Assembly (NCBI GenBank): GCA_033961575.1
Contig: CM066736.1
Span: 82,484,852 to 82,548,851, forward strand
Length of the DNA: 64,000 nucleotides
From: Aselliscus stoliczkanus
Taxonomy: Eukaryota; Chordata; Mammalia; Chiroptera; Hipposideridae
Direction of reading: 5' to 3'
Both the position numbers and the translations under genes were made by a program. Within the stretch, counting starts at the first letter, position 1. Every line of letters starts with the position of its first letter. A model generated the notes under the pieces. The model saw nothing but the letters and a program-made list of their open reading frames with translations. It searched no databases and was not told the DNA's origin. Shown piece by piece: positions 32,190 through 42,949 of this stretch.

Positions 32190-33530
32190 AGACACTTTAA
32201 AAAAGGTTTTATTGAATAATAATTAAAATATAATAAATTACCCATATTTCAAGTATAACATTTAATAAGTTTCGACATACATATACACTCAAGAAACCAT
32301 CAGTACAATCACAATAATGTACATATCTGTCACTCCTAAAGTTCCCTGGCACCCCTTTCTAATTCCTCCCTCCTGACCTTATCCCCCTTGCCCCATCCCA
32401 GGAAACAATTGATCTGATTTTAGTTGCTATAGATTAGTAAAAGAATAATTCAGTTTGTACTCTTTTTGTCTGTTTTCTTTCACTAAGCATAATTATGTAG
32501 AAATTCATCTACATTGGTCCATGCAGCAATGGTTAATTTATTTTTAATGGATATACCACAATTTGCTTATCCATTTACTTGTTGATGAATATTTGGGTTG
32601 TTTTCAGTGTTGGACTGTTACAATACTTGTCTTATGAACATTCATGTAAAACTCTTTGTATGGATTTATGCTCTTATGTCTCTTGGCTAGAATGACTCTT
32701 GGAGTACAATGACTGGCTCATATGGTTGGTGTATATTTAATTTTTTGAGGGGGTGTGGAATGCCAAATTGTTTTAAAGCATTTTTTTAATTCTATATTAT
32801 CACCAGTTCCAGTTGATTCACATCATCACCAACATTTGGTAGGTCAGTCTTGTAAATTTTAGATAGTCTAGTATATGTAACGATATTTCCTTCTGGTTTT
32901 AATTTGCATTTCCCTAGTAAATAATGATGTGATCATTTTTTCCTGCATTAATTTGCCAACCATATATCCCATTTGGTAAAAAGTATGTTCAAATCTTTTT
33001 TTCTCTTTTTAAAATGTGGTTTGTTTATTTATTACTGAGTTTTGAGATTTAAAAAAATATATATATATTCTGGATGCAGTCTTTTTTTTTTTGTAAATAT
33101 GATTGTACATATTTTCTCCTAGCTTTGTCTTCTCTTTTAATTCTCTTAAGAGTGCCTATTGAAGAGAAGTTTTTGATATTAAGTTCAATATATTATTTTT
33201 TTATGAATTGTGCTTTGGATGATTTAAGAAGTCTTTACTTAAACCAAGGTCGTAAAGATTATTTTCCCTTTTTTGAAGTATAATCTAAATATAATAAACT
33301 ATGCATATTTATTCCTAATAAAATTTTAGAATATTTGTGTTTTACCTCTTACATTTGTATCTATGATTCATTTTGAGTAAATTTCCATGTGATGTGAGGA
33401 ATGGAACAAAGTTCTTTTTTTTTGGAGGGGGGGTTGTATAAGGCTATATAATAGTTCCAGCATCATTTGTTGAAAAGGCTGTTTCTTCTCCATTTAGTTA
33501 CCTTTGCACCTTTCTTCAGAATCAATTTAT
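32190..33530 (-). mobile_element. Old L1 LINE, 3' half (split copy, left part)
   Basis: Antisense L1M-type 3' UTR ('ttcactaagcataattatgtagaaattcatctacattggtcc', 'atggatataccacaatttgcttatccatttacttgttgatgaatatttggg') followed by ORF2 end ('ttaatttgcatttccctagtaaataatgatg', 'aaggtcgtaaagat', 'catcatttgttgaaaaggctg'). The sequence breaks at 33530 and resumes at about 35283 with the next expected block, so a younger L1 has been inserted into it. The poly(A) of the element is lost or reduced to 'tttaaaaaagg' at about 32196. Confidence 0.85.
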
Positions 33531-34148
33531 AGGGAATCACAAAAGACCCCAAATAGCCAAAGAAATCCTGAAAAAATTAAATAAATAAACAAGGCCAGAG
33601 GTATCACACTCCCTGACTTTAAATTATACTGCAAGGTGACAGTAATCAAAACAGTATGGTATTGGCAGAAAAACAGATACACAGATGAATGGAACAGAAT
33701 TGAGAACACACCAATGAATCTACATATATATGGGCAAATAATTTTCAACAAAGGAGCCAAAAGCATACAATGGAGAAAAGAAAGCCTCTTCAATAAATGG
33801 TGCTGGAAAAAATCAGAAAGTCACATGTAAAAGAGAGAAATTAGATTGCTTTCTGTCACCATACACCAAAATTAACTCAAAGTGGATCAAAGTCCTACAT
33901 ATAAGACCTGACAATAAATTGCCTAGAAGAATGCATAGGTAGTAAATTTATGGACCTTAATCTTAGATAGTATCTTATGAATTTGACCTCAAAGGCAACG
34001 GAAGTAAAAGCAAAAATAAATGAATGGGACTGTATCAAACTAAAAAGCCTCTGCACAACAAAAGAAACTGTTAGCAAAACAAAGAGGCAACCAACTGAAA
34101 TGGAGAAGATATTTGCAAACAACACCTCCGATAAAGGGCTTATATCCA

Positions 34149-34249
34149 GGGCCGGCCGAGTGGCGCAGTGGTTAAGCGCTGGCTTGGGAAGCCAGCGGCC
34201 CCGGTTTGGTCCCACATGTGACACTGCCCTCAAAAAAAAAAAAAAAAAA
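34149..34249 (+). mobile_element. Short-form tRNA-headed SINE inside L1
   Basis: The best-preserved head: gggccggccgagtggcgcag at 34149, then 'gcgctggcttgggaagccagcggccccgg', with a small deletion of the 'gggccagtg' block, then poly(A). The flanks 'aaagggcttatatcca' and 'aaagggctaatacccaa' are a diverged target duplication of L1 sequence. It must post-date the L1. Confidence 0.93.
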
Positions 34250-34378
34250 GGGCTAATACCCAAAATATATAAAGAACTCATATAACGCAACAAAAAAATA
34301 CAGAAAAACAATCCTGTTAAAAAAAATGGGCAGACGACCTGAACAGACACTTTCCCCAAGAAGACATATAAATGGCTG

Positions 34379-34379
34379 A

Positions 34380-34459
<80 letters not shown>
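34379..34459. repeat. (CT)n(TA)n compound microsatellite
   Basis: A (CT)n block of about 13 units followed by about 28 TA units within the L1 ORF2 region. Frames through it give Glu-Arg or Ile-Tyr runs only. Confidence 0.97.
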
Positions 34460-34464
<5 letters not shown>

Positions 34465-34512
34465 GATCAACTTCATTAGCTATTAGGGAAATGCAAATCA
34501 AAACCACAATGA

Positions 34513-34608
34513 GATACCACCTCACACCTCTTAGAATGGCTATCATCAACAAGACAAATAGATACCACCTCACACCTCTTAGAATGGCTATCATCAACAA
34601 GACAAGTA
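34513..34608 (+). repeat. 48-bp tandem duplication inside L1
   Basis: Units 34513-34560 and 34561-34608 begin 'gataccacctcacacctctt' and differ at a single position near the end (aaata versus aagta). The duplication is younger than the L1. Confidence 0.95.
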
Positions 34609-35826
34609 ATAATAAGTGATAGAGAGGTTGTGGAAAAAAAGGAACTCGCATACACTGCTGGTGGGAATGTAAATTGGTACTGCCACTATGGAAAATAATA
34701 TGGAAGTTCCTCAAAGAATTAAGAATAGGATTACCACATGATCCAGCAATCCCAAAAAATCTGAAGTCATTTATCTGTAAAGATATATGTACCCGATATT
34801 CATTGCAGCATTATACACAGTGGCCAAGACAAAAACAACCAAAGTGTCCTTCGATAGATGATTAGATAAAGAAGACATGATACATATACACAATGGAATA
34901 CTACTCTGCCATAAGAAAAGATGAAATACTGCCATTTGCAAAAACATGGATGGATCTTGACATTATCATGCTAAACAAAATAAGTCAGACAGAAAGTCAA
35001 GAACCATATGATTTCACTCATATGTAGGATATAAAACTGAAAGCAACAAACAAACAAGCAAAAACTCATAGACACAGACAACAGTTTAGTAGTTACCAGA
35101 GAGTAAGGGGGAGGGGGAGGTTGGAAAGAGTACAGGGGGTCAAATATATGGTGATGGAAGGATATTTGACTTAGATGATGAGTGCACAATGCAATCTATA
35201 GATGATGTATTATAGAATTGTACACTTGAAATCTATATAATTTTATTAACCAATGTCACCCCAATAAATTTAATTTGAAAAACAATTGAACATATGTGTG
35301 TGAGTCCATTTCTGGCCTCTGTTCTATTCCATTGATCTATTAACATATCTTGATAACAACACCATATTGTATATATTGTACTGATTTCTATTGCTTTATC
35401 ATGTCTTAAAATTGAGTAGTGTAACTCCTCCAGCTGTGTTCTTTTTCAAAATTGTTTTGACTGTTATCATTATTGTACATTTCCATGTGGGTTTTATAAC
35501 TATCTTTTCAATTTCTATAAAATTCCTGCTGAGATTTTGATCAGGCTTATGTTTCATCTGTAGATCAATTTGGCAAGAATTGACATCTTAACAATTGAGT
35601 CATTCAGTCCATGAATGTGGTGTGCTTATGTATTTAGATCTTCATCAATTTCTGCAATATTTTATAATTTTCAGTATACGGGTCTTGCAAATGTTTCTCA
35701 ACTTATCCTTTTATATTTTCTTAAGCAACTTTTAAAATTGTTATTATTTTTATTTTAGTGTATTTGATATACAATATATTCATTATATTAGTTTCAGATG
35801 TGCAATATTCACATTCTAATTTATTT

Positions 35827-35945
35827 GTTTATTTATTTATTTATTTATTTTTGAGGGCAGTGTCACTGGCCCTTATATGTGGGACCCAAACCAGGGCCGT
35901 TGGCTTCTAAGCCAGCACTTAACCACTATGCCACTCAGCCAGTCC
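35827..35945 (-). mobile_element. Short-form tRNA-headed SINE inside old L1
   Basis: The tail is (TTTA)n, then 'ttgagggcagtgtcactggccc', with the head ending 'cactcagccagtcc'. Duplication tctaatttattt at 35816-35827 and about 35945-35956. Confidence 0.92.
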
Positions 35946-36027
35946 TCTAATTTATTTTTAATTTGTGTTTCTTATTAATTGTTAATATACAGAAGTATAA
36001 TTGATTTTTATATTGATCTTGTATTCT

Positions 36028-36240
36028 TCAACTTTCACTAAATGTACTTATTAGTTCTAATATCTTTTTTGTAAATTTCAACAGATTTTTACGTAGATAA
36101 TCGTATCTTCTACAAATAAGACAGTGTAACTTTGTACTTTGTACTTTCCAATTTGGATGACTTTTTTTTCTTTTTCTTACCTTATTGCACAGGCGAGAAC
36201 CTCTATTATAATGTTGAATGGAAGGGGTAAGAGTAGGCAT
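36028..36240 (-). pseudogene. L1 ORF2 reverse transcriptase remnant
   Basis: The minus-strand frame starts MPTLTPSIQHYNRGSRLCNK, matching ORF2 just upstream of the FADD catalytic box. The box itself is degraded: the expected Phe-Ala-Asp-Asp region reads Cys-Arg-Arg-Tyr-Asp. It continues 'KKILELISTFSE', a known ORF2 block. Dead fragment. Confidence 0.75.
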
Positions 36241-36579
36241 CGTTGCCTTGTCCCTGACTTCTGAGGAAGCATTTAGTCTTCACCATTAAGTATGAGGTTA
36301 GCTTAGCCTTTATTTAGATAACATTTGGCAGTTTGAGGAAGTTTTCTGATTCTACATCTCCGTATGTTCTACCTTACCATTATCTAAGTGATTATAACTG
36401 CTAAAGCATATTCTCTTCCTTTTGATGGCACCAAACATTACCTTTGATGTATATAAATTAGCTTTGGCTTCGTCTTTCCAAAGGAAATGAGATGAAGAAA
36501 GAGGAATATTGAAACTACATTCTAGAATTAGAAAACTCCAGTTCCAAAGACAAACCTTTTGCTTTTTTTGTCTCCTTAT

Positions 36580-36960
36580 ACTCTGATTACATCATCAACA
36601 TTACCTCCAGCTTCCTCTTCACTAGCTCCACTCCCTCAAAAAACACACATCCAATCAGTCACCACCAACTTCTAATATTTTACCCATCTCCTACCTGGAT
36701 TGTACAACAGGCCCCTTACTGTTTTCTCTACGGTTTTGCCTGTCTCAGTCCAATCTGCCATCCTCCAAAGTCAACAGTCTTTCAGAAAATAAAACTTGAC
36801 CTTATAGCTTCCCTGCTTAAAATTCTTTCAGTGGCTTCTCCTTAGAATAAAGCCCAGAATCTTCACTGCAGTTCTCAATGCACTACCAAGTCTGGTTTCA
36901 GCCACAGTGGACAGCTAGTGCCTTTCCCAGTACTGTCTGCCTTGAAGAGTATACTTCTCT
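36580..36960 (+). repeat. L2 LINE fragment
   Basis: Sense L2: 'ctgcttaaaattctttcagtggcttctccttagaataaagcccagaatctt', preceded by the 'acctggattgtacaacaggccccttactg' block. Confidence 0.78.
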
Positions 36961-36969
36961 CAACAGGAG

Positions 36970-37205
36970 ACCCATCCTATTAACAGTGTGATACAGTGGT
37001 TAGGGCTGCAGGCCCTATAGCCAAGCTGCTTAGGTCCAAAGCTTTGTTCCATCAAGGATTCAATGTTGAGCTCTTTCTTAACCTCTTTATCAGTAGCCCA
37101 TTGATTTCAAAAGGGTAAAAATAGTCCATAACTCATAAGGTTGTGAGAATGAAATGAGATTTGTCTCATAGAGCCCTTAAGGGCCTGGTCCATGGTCAGA
37201 AATCA
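36970..37205 (+). repeat. MIR SINE
   Basis: Sense MIR: 'gtgtgatacagtggttagggctgcaggcc', 'aacctctttatcag', 'cataaggttgtgagaatgaaatgag', 'gggcctggtccatggtcag'. Confidence 0.7.
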
Positions 37206-37239
37206 ATTTATTTCTTTTATTTTTATTTTATTTATTTTT

Positions 37240-37388
37240 TTATTTTAATTAAAGTTTATTGGGGTGACAATCATTAGTCAAGTTACATAGGTTTCAGGTG
37301 TACAATTCTGTAATACATCATCTATATATCACATTGTGTGTTCACCACCCGGAGTCAATTCTCTTTCCAGCACCATATATTTGATCCT
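37240..37388 (-). mobile_element. L1 3' end, severely truncated
   Basis: 'aattaaagtttattggggtgacaatcattagtcaagttacataggtttcaggtgtacaattctg...' is the antisense bat L1 3' UTR, about 150 bp only. The left tail is T-rich (37205-37245). Closely matches the copy at 26127-26627. Confidence 0.85.
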
Positions 37389-38590
37389 TTTTTTTTTTTA
37401 TTGTATGTATTCCTTTGGTGTTCACCTCAAATGGGCTCCAGGAAAAAGGTGTGAGGATTAAATGAAGCAATATACACAAAATTCCTAAAAGAGTTCTGGA
37501 ATGGGGCTGGCCCCCTGTGCAGAGGGTTTCCTATCTCCTTTCTTCCCAGTTTTCACTAAACTCAATCTCAAGCCCTATTTGCTCCCCAAAAGTAAATAGT
37601 TCTGTTCTACAGGCATGCCCACTTCTTTCAGGAGTTCAGATCAGGGGCCAAGGGTTTGAGAAGGATGTAATTTCAGTGGACTTTGTCACGGCAAATTTCA
37701 TTGACACTTTTATTTCTAAAATAGAAGCTTTGTTTTGTTGTTTCTCCCTCGTCCTCTCTTTTCTGTGCTGTTGCAACTTTTAAAAGCTTAATTAGAGCAA
37801 TAAAAAAAATACCAATTTTGCTCTTCCCTCCGTTTTAATAACAAGTAAAAAATGGAAAGCCAGCTGTGGGTGAACGCTATTTGAAAGCTGCTACCAATCT
37901 GAAGTTTCATTTTTTCACTGCTTTGAGGCACATTTGAAAATCAGTGCTGACACATGCAAATGAGTTTCAGATGGAGGGAAAAATATATAGATGTAATGCA
38001 AGGTACTATGACGACTGTTGTGAATAATAAAGATGACTTGTGTGGGAGTTTATGCTTGATGTTGGTGGGGAGGGAGTGAATAAAACAATCAGATTCTCTT
38101 ATCAGTTTTTCCACTTAAAAGGACGATGCACGTTTCTTTGCTTATGATCCCTAACTGTGCTTAGAGCCTCCCTTGCTCCCTTCCTACAGTTCTCAGGCCA
38201 ATACAGGGCTTCCCATCTCTCCCAGGACAGGCATCTTCCTCACTCGTCATCTTTAGCAGTGTGTCAATATGGAGTTGAATTTTTGCCAATGTGGATAATG
38301 TCCTGAAGCAGACCTGTAGTTTTTTTTTCCTTAAAGTTAAAATTTTAAAAATAATGGATTAAAACTTTTCAAACTTTTTCTTCAAATCTCTCTAGCTAAG
38401 CAGTATCGACAGCAATTGGAATCATCATAATTATGCCTTGTTAGAGAAACCCAAAAGAAATAGAGTCCAGCCAACGAAGGGTGACAGTGACAGAAGCGAA
38501 AGTGTAAGCCCTGCCAGAGAGGTGAAAGGAAGGAACTGGGGCATGTAATGTGGAAAAGAGAAGATGAAATGGGACACTTCGAGCCAACAT
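37389..38590. other. Repeat-poor island
   Basis: About 1.2 kb free of recognisable repeats. It includes homeodomain-type (taattag, about 37789) and octamer (atgcaaat, 37954-37961) motifs in AT-rich sequence. No coding frame is convincing. Candidate non-coding functional sequence, unproven. Confidence 0.35.
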
Positions 38591-38984
38591 GAGTTCATTG
38601 AAGAAATGTTTTAGTGAAGCCCTCAGGTCTTTCCATCTGGCAGCTCCGGGGCCCCTCTCCCATCCAGGCCAGCTCTCCAGCCTCCCTGTTCTTGTTTGCA
38701 GCAGGGATGTTTCTGGCCATCACCCCCTTCCATAGCTGCCTTCCGTCTCCCCCTACCCATCTACCCTTCAAACCCAAACCCCACTTATACAGAAGGGCAG
38801 TTAAGAGCAAGTGTTTCCATGTATCATCGTTGTTCAAGACTATACTCCACCAGGTACTGCACAGTGACTTGGACAGTCTCTCCATTCATTCATTTGTTTA
38901 GTCATTCATTCAACTACTATTATATTTATGTAGTCTTGCTCTATGCTAGTCACTTACTGTCTCTTTAGCTCCTTTTCATCCTAG
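38591..38984. other. Unassigned sequence
   Basis: Long overlapping frames on both strands (38595-38968) lack any known motif. Confidence 0.35.
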
Positions 38985-39125
38985 GGGTAATGCTAGTCCC
39001 AATCTTACCTTGTCACTATAAGAATGAGAAATAATACATGGGAATAATACATAGGAAGGGTTAAGCATAATGACGGGCACCTGGGAGGTACTCGCAAAAT
39101 GGCAGCTATTATTACTCTTATTATT
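38985..39125 (+). repeat. MIR 3' fragment
   Basis: 'gggtaatgctagtcccaatcttacc', 'gttaagcataatgacgggcacctgggaggtactcgc', 'gctattattactcttattattatc' fits the MIR end. Confidence 0.5.
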
Positions 39126-39865
39126 ATCATCACTATTTTTTTTTCTGTTACCAAAGAACAACATAGAGGTCTCATGTGTTTTGTAGATTTTAGAGATGCT
39201 CGCTCCTAAGAACAGATGAAATATAATAAAGTAAATTAATCAGCCAGATGAGCGATAATGTGAAGGGGGTGAAAAGGATTAGGCAGAAAGGCAGGGAAAT
39301 TGAGGGGGTGGGGAGGCAGAGGCAGTCACTTCAGGCAGTTAGGAAAAGCTAAAGACAGAGCTTTTCATCTGATGGCATTCTTGTTTCCTTTTGTTCATGT
39401 TCTGTTTGGGGGAAATCCTTGCCCTGTGCATAAGAGTTATAGAACAAATAGAACTGTGGCTTTTGTCTTGGAGTTTTTGACTTTCATCTGTATCCCTTTA
39501 ATGGTCTGGTGACCTGTACAGCAGTGATCCTTTCTTTGCCTGAGCATTTTGATGTGACATCTGGTGTCAAGGCATCCCAAGGACATCTCTGAGGGGAAAC
39601 CCTTCTCCCAACCCTACACCCGTCTCCTTCTATTGCCACATGTGTCTTTCCCATGATACCCTTGCCCCTCATATCACAGGTCTGTCCTATTTTATAGTAA
39701 TGTGTACACTCCCCATGGCTCCTCCCCACCCTAAGGCCAAAAGCTTGAGAGCAAAGTCTCCAACCCATTCATCTTTTCATCATAGGTGACCAACCAGTGG
39801 TTGTTATATTGAACTGCAGAAAATCAGATTGGCTGTGCTAGAATAGGAGAGTACAGGAAAAAATG
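39126..39865. other. Unassigned sequence
   Basis: No family assigned. Short T-run at 39134-39143. Confidence 0.35.
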
Positions 39866-39931
39866 TAACAGGATAGGATACGATACGATACGATACGATA
39901 CGATACGATACGATACGATACGATACGATAC
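39866..39931. repeat. (CGATA)n pentanucleotide array
   Basis: About 11 near-perfect CGATA units (about 39880-39931), preceded by ggata variants and followed by degenerate pentamers to about 39985. Each unit holds a CpG. The minus-strand frame gives repeating Arg-Ile-Val-Ser-Tyr and is not a gene. Confidence 0.97.
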
Positions 39932-39985
39932 AATAAGATAATATAAAGTAGAGTAAGGTGGGGTAGGATAAGACATAATAAAACA

Positions 39986-41179
39986 GAGCTGACAAATAGC
40001 TGTAAGGTAGAGCATATTCATATTGAAAAATAAAATTTGCATTAAAAAGTTTTGCAAAACTGTTAAGTGGATCACTTATTAGATGAGGAGTAGTGATAAA
40101 TTCTAATTTAAAAATAACTATATTGGCAAAAGTTTTGTTGTTGTTGTTTGCTTGTTCTGCTGTGCTGCTGAGTTTTGAGTCCATGGACTTGAGGTGGTGG
40201 TGGATGTTTTAAGCTAGCATTTTAGTGAGCCTACATAAACACTTAGGCAGTATCTAAACAGCCAAAGAGAATGTGGAGCCGATAATGGATGAGCAGCTAC
40301 CTAATAGTACCCTTTAGCTGAGCTTTTATTTTATTAGAACATAATCAGCTCAACTGAAAATGTTTTCATATGTCTACACTCCTTAACAACACAGGAATAA
40401 TTATAATTATTATTGAGTTTATCATTGTGACTATGGTATACTCTTTCTTTGAATTCTGGAAGACTATTTAAGATGCAAATGATGCTAGCTTTATGAATAA
40501 TTGTTGGGATGGAAGATTCATAATTAATTTGACCCCTCCCTGCGAAACACACACACACGATAAAACAAAATAATTTCTTAAAAATGCCAAATGATTTACA
40601 TGAACATCGAATGAATACTATTATATTTAGCAAAATCAGTATTGGCAGCCGTGCTAGGCATGCTGGGTGAGCACAGAACCAGGCCTCACAGAGACGGCAG
40701 ATGAACACTCAGTGCCCACTGGAGGATGTGATAGAGGAAATTGTTTCTATACAAGGAAGATTAATCAGAAGGAGACAGAGGCAGGGAGAGGAGCGGGGAG
40801 CCATAGACTGAACCACAGTCTAAGCAGCAGGTGGTGGTTGTGGCTGTGTGGATAACAATAGATCTTAAATAGATCTCTAGATGTTATTATAACTAAGATC
40901 ACTGTTTCTAATCAACATGTGATCTAGCAGTTTCCAGGCCTGGGGATAGGAGTTGCAAGGACCGAAGAAATGAATTAGGTCTCAGGGTACAGGCAGGTCT
41001 AGGAGGCACAGGAAGTGCCAGAGAGGAGAGGGAAAGCCCTCTGCTGGCTTAGAGCAAGTTTTATTCAAGCCCAGGTTGTGGCAGGGCTGAGGTTCCTGCT
41101 CATGAACTGGATACAGGGCTGACCTTGCGTGTAGGTGTGTCAGAATAAGGGGTTGTAAAAGAGGACCTGGAGCAGGCAC
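39986..41179. other. Unassigned sequence
   Basis: Short (CA)n at 40550-40558. No family recognised with confidence. Confidence 0.35.
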
Positions 41180-41345
41180 CTACTGGTATTAACTTAAAAA
41201 CAAGTGATTCAGCAATTCCCAGATCTAGCTGATTGAAACCACCACACCCAGTTCCTGGTATGGGCACCTGGAGTCTTATCGTTAAAGCGCCCCTCTCAGG
41301 TGATGCTACTGATCAGTCTGGTTTGTGACCCGTGCTCCAGGGGAA
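41180..41345. repeat. Possible MER5-type DNA element
   Basis: 'agcaattcccagatctagctg...gggcacctgg' and 'caggtgatgctactgatcagtctggtttgtgacccgtgctcc' recall MER5/Charlie sequence ('aggtgatgctgatgctgctggtcc'). Weak. Confidence 0.4.
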
Positions 41346-41985
41346 AACCCAACCTGGGTACCTAACATCTGGGATGTGGGGGAGTCAACAAGCTTGTTTC
41401 CACTTCTGCCAGTGAAGGCTCCAGTGATGGTTCCTTGTAGGAAATATAACAAGAGGGAGACAGTCTGAGTTGCATCAAGTTTTGATAAGCACCATTCTTA
41501 ACTGCATCAAAGGCACCTGGAATTCCTAGAGGTGAGGCTCTGGAATGTGCATGCTTAAACTCCCCAGGGATTCTCACGGACAGCCCTGGTTCAGAGTGCC
41601 AGCTTCTTGGACTCAAGACAGGAACTTCCCTAACATGTCGACCTAGCAAATGTAAATGCAAATTTTTGTTCTATTGATTTTATGTGTTATATTTTATCTT
41701 GTTTTATAATGATTCATTATTTATACTTACACTTGACAACTTACATAGTAGAGTTCAGAGGGTTGGGGAGACAAAGTCACTGATATTCATATGATGTCTA
41801 CAATATGCCCAGAGCGTCAATGGCTGACTTACATGTATTCTCACTCACCATTAAACCTTCAGCAATATGTCCAAGATAATGCCTGGCATGTAGAAGGCCT
41901 CTGTGATGTTTGGGTGACAGGCTTCCTCAGAGAATAAAAACCATCCACTTAACCATAGCACTCCCTCACTAATGCTCATTTTTAA
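41346..41985. other. Unassigned sequence
   Basis: No confident family. Some C/T-rich and G-rich blocks but no CpG island. Confidence 0.35.
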
Positions 41986-41989
41986 TTTA

Positions 41990-42310
41990 ATAACTAGTTA
42001 ATAACTAATAATCACCTACTATTATTCCCAAGGACCATGATAGGTACTGGAGATAGGACAGTGAATACTGTAATCATGAGCTAATAATCCACTGGGGAGG
42101 CAGACGTAAACCAATAGTTGCACAATTAATCAATTAAAATTCTGATAGTGCTAAAAAGAGAAAGCACATAAAGCTGAGCACACAGCCCAGGTATACTGAC
42201 TTCGTCTATAGAAGGTCAGGGAAGGTTTCCGTTATGAAACGATATTCAACAAATGGTATTGTTTGTTAGAGTCAGGAAAGGTAAAGCCATGTTCTCGTAG
42301 CATTTAAGAG
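41990..42310 (-). repeat. L2 fragment
   Basis: 'atgataggtactggagataggacagtgaatac', 'ccactggggaggcagacgtaaacc' and 'aaggtcagggaaggtttccgttatgaaac' in antisense L2 order. Confidence 0.65.
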
Positions 42311-42689
42311 AAGATATGGAGAAGAATTTTCATTTAAATTTAACTTCAACATTCTTCCACCTAGAAAAAGGGCCAAAAACAATTCTTTTAACCTACCTCC
42401 TATGTCACAGATGAGATTTTTAGAGCTTGCCTGGTCCATTTACCCCCAGCCCCTGTGGTGCCTCTGCAACTGTAATTAAGAAGCCTTCCATCTTGCTTGC
42501 CTGCCTCCCTAGTTTCTCTGGGGTCTCACCCTAAGCCACCCTCACATTCCCACCAGCATTTGCTCTTTGAGCCCATTCTCTATTTCCATCATGCCCTTCC
42601 CTCCATGAGTTCAGTCTTACTCCATGTCTCAATTTCTCAGATTCCTCCTTCTCAGAAAGAGTTTAGTTCCATTCCATTTAATGTAGCTG
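42311..42689. other. Unassigned, pyrimidine-rich
   Basis: May include a decayed sense L2 (42430-42650), but the match is too weak to assert. Confidence 0.35.
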
Positions 42690-42747
42690 AAATTTGTGAA
42701 GGCTTACGATGTGCCAGGTTAGGTATACCAAGATAAAAAAAAAAAAA

Positions 42748-42819
42748 GACCTCAAAGATGTCGTTGACCTCAAAGATGTCATTGACCTCAAAGATGTCGT
42801 TGACCTCAAAGATTTCCTA
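42748..42819 (+). repeat. 18-bp minisatellite, four units
   Basis: Unit gacctcaaagatgtcgtt at 42748, 42766, 42784 and 42802. Unit 2 has one change (gtcatt) and unit 4 ends 'atttccta', merging into the L2 flank. Confidence 0.95.
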
Positions 42820-42893
42820 GTCTAAAAGAGGAAAGATATATAAACAAACAAGCAAAAAAATAACACAGTGTGGAAGGTATGACATAAGCAATG

Positions 42894-42926
42894 ATGATGA
42901 TGATGATGAAGATGATACTTATGATG
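42894..42926. repeat. (GAT)n microsatellite
   Basis: Trinucleotide GAT with an AAG interruption. Confidence 0.9.
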
Positions 42927-42949
42927 ATACCCAAAATGCCCTAGACACT

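Larger units (their letters stand above)
33545..34960 (+). pseudogene. Broken L1 ORF2 C-terminal region
   Basis: Plus-strand frame pieces match ORF2 downstream of the reverse transcriptase domain, for example '[20 protein letters not shown]' (about 34019-34078), and '[16 protein letters not shown]' read up to the SINE insertion. Stops, frameshifts, the SINE and the microsatellite all interrupt it. The endonuclease and catalytic reverse transcriptase domains are absent by 5' truncation. No function is expected. Confidence 0.8.
33531..35278 (+). mobile_element. Younger 5'-truncated L1 LINE
   Basis: Sense L1 from mid-ORF2 ('gccaaagaaatcctgaaaaaatt') through the 3' UTR to the bat-type end 'gtcaccccaataaatttaat' (about 35256-35275). 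It is inserted in the older antisense L1. Candidate short duplications flank it (tcaattta at about 33522-33529, acaattga at about 35282-35289), but they are imperfect. It contains a SINE (34149-34249), a CT/TA microsatellite (34379-34459) and a 48-bp internal duplication (34513-34608). Confidence 0.9.
35283..36345 (-). mobile_element. Old L1 LINE (split copy, right part)
   Basis: Continues the element interrupted at 33530: 'gtgtgagtccatttctggcc', 'ttctattccattgatctatta', 'gagtagtgtaactcctcc', 'tagatcaatttggcaagaattgacatcttaacaattgagtc' and 'aatggaaggggtaagagtaggcatcgttgccttgtcc' in antisense ORF2 order. It carries its own SINE at 35827-35945. Confidence 0.85.

Noticed and set aside
34149..34249. 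Possible tRNA gene
   Set aside because: The head has tRNA-like A and B boxes but is followed by poly(A), has target duplications, lacks a complete cloverleaf 3' half, and recurs eight times. It is a SINE.
33977..34285. 102-codon plus-strand frame as a host gene
   Set aside because: It matches L1 ORF2 and then runs into an inserted SINE.
34253..34714. 153-codon minus-strand frame with Ile-Tyr and Glu-Arg runs
   Set aside because: Produced by the TA and CT microsatellites in an L1. Opposite strand to ORF2.
38595..38968. Overlapping frames of 90-96 codons on both strands
   Set aside because: No domain, no splice or conservation evidence. Mirrored open frames on both strands in GC-moderate DNA are expected by chance.
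39804..40184. 126-codon minus-strand frame with Arg-Ile-Val-Ser-Tyr repeats
   Set aside because: It is the translation of the (CGATA)n pentanucleotide array and flanks. A five-base repeat read in threes gives a five-residue periodic peptide with no coding significance.
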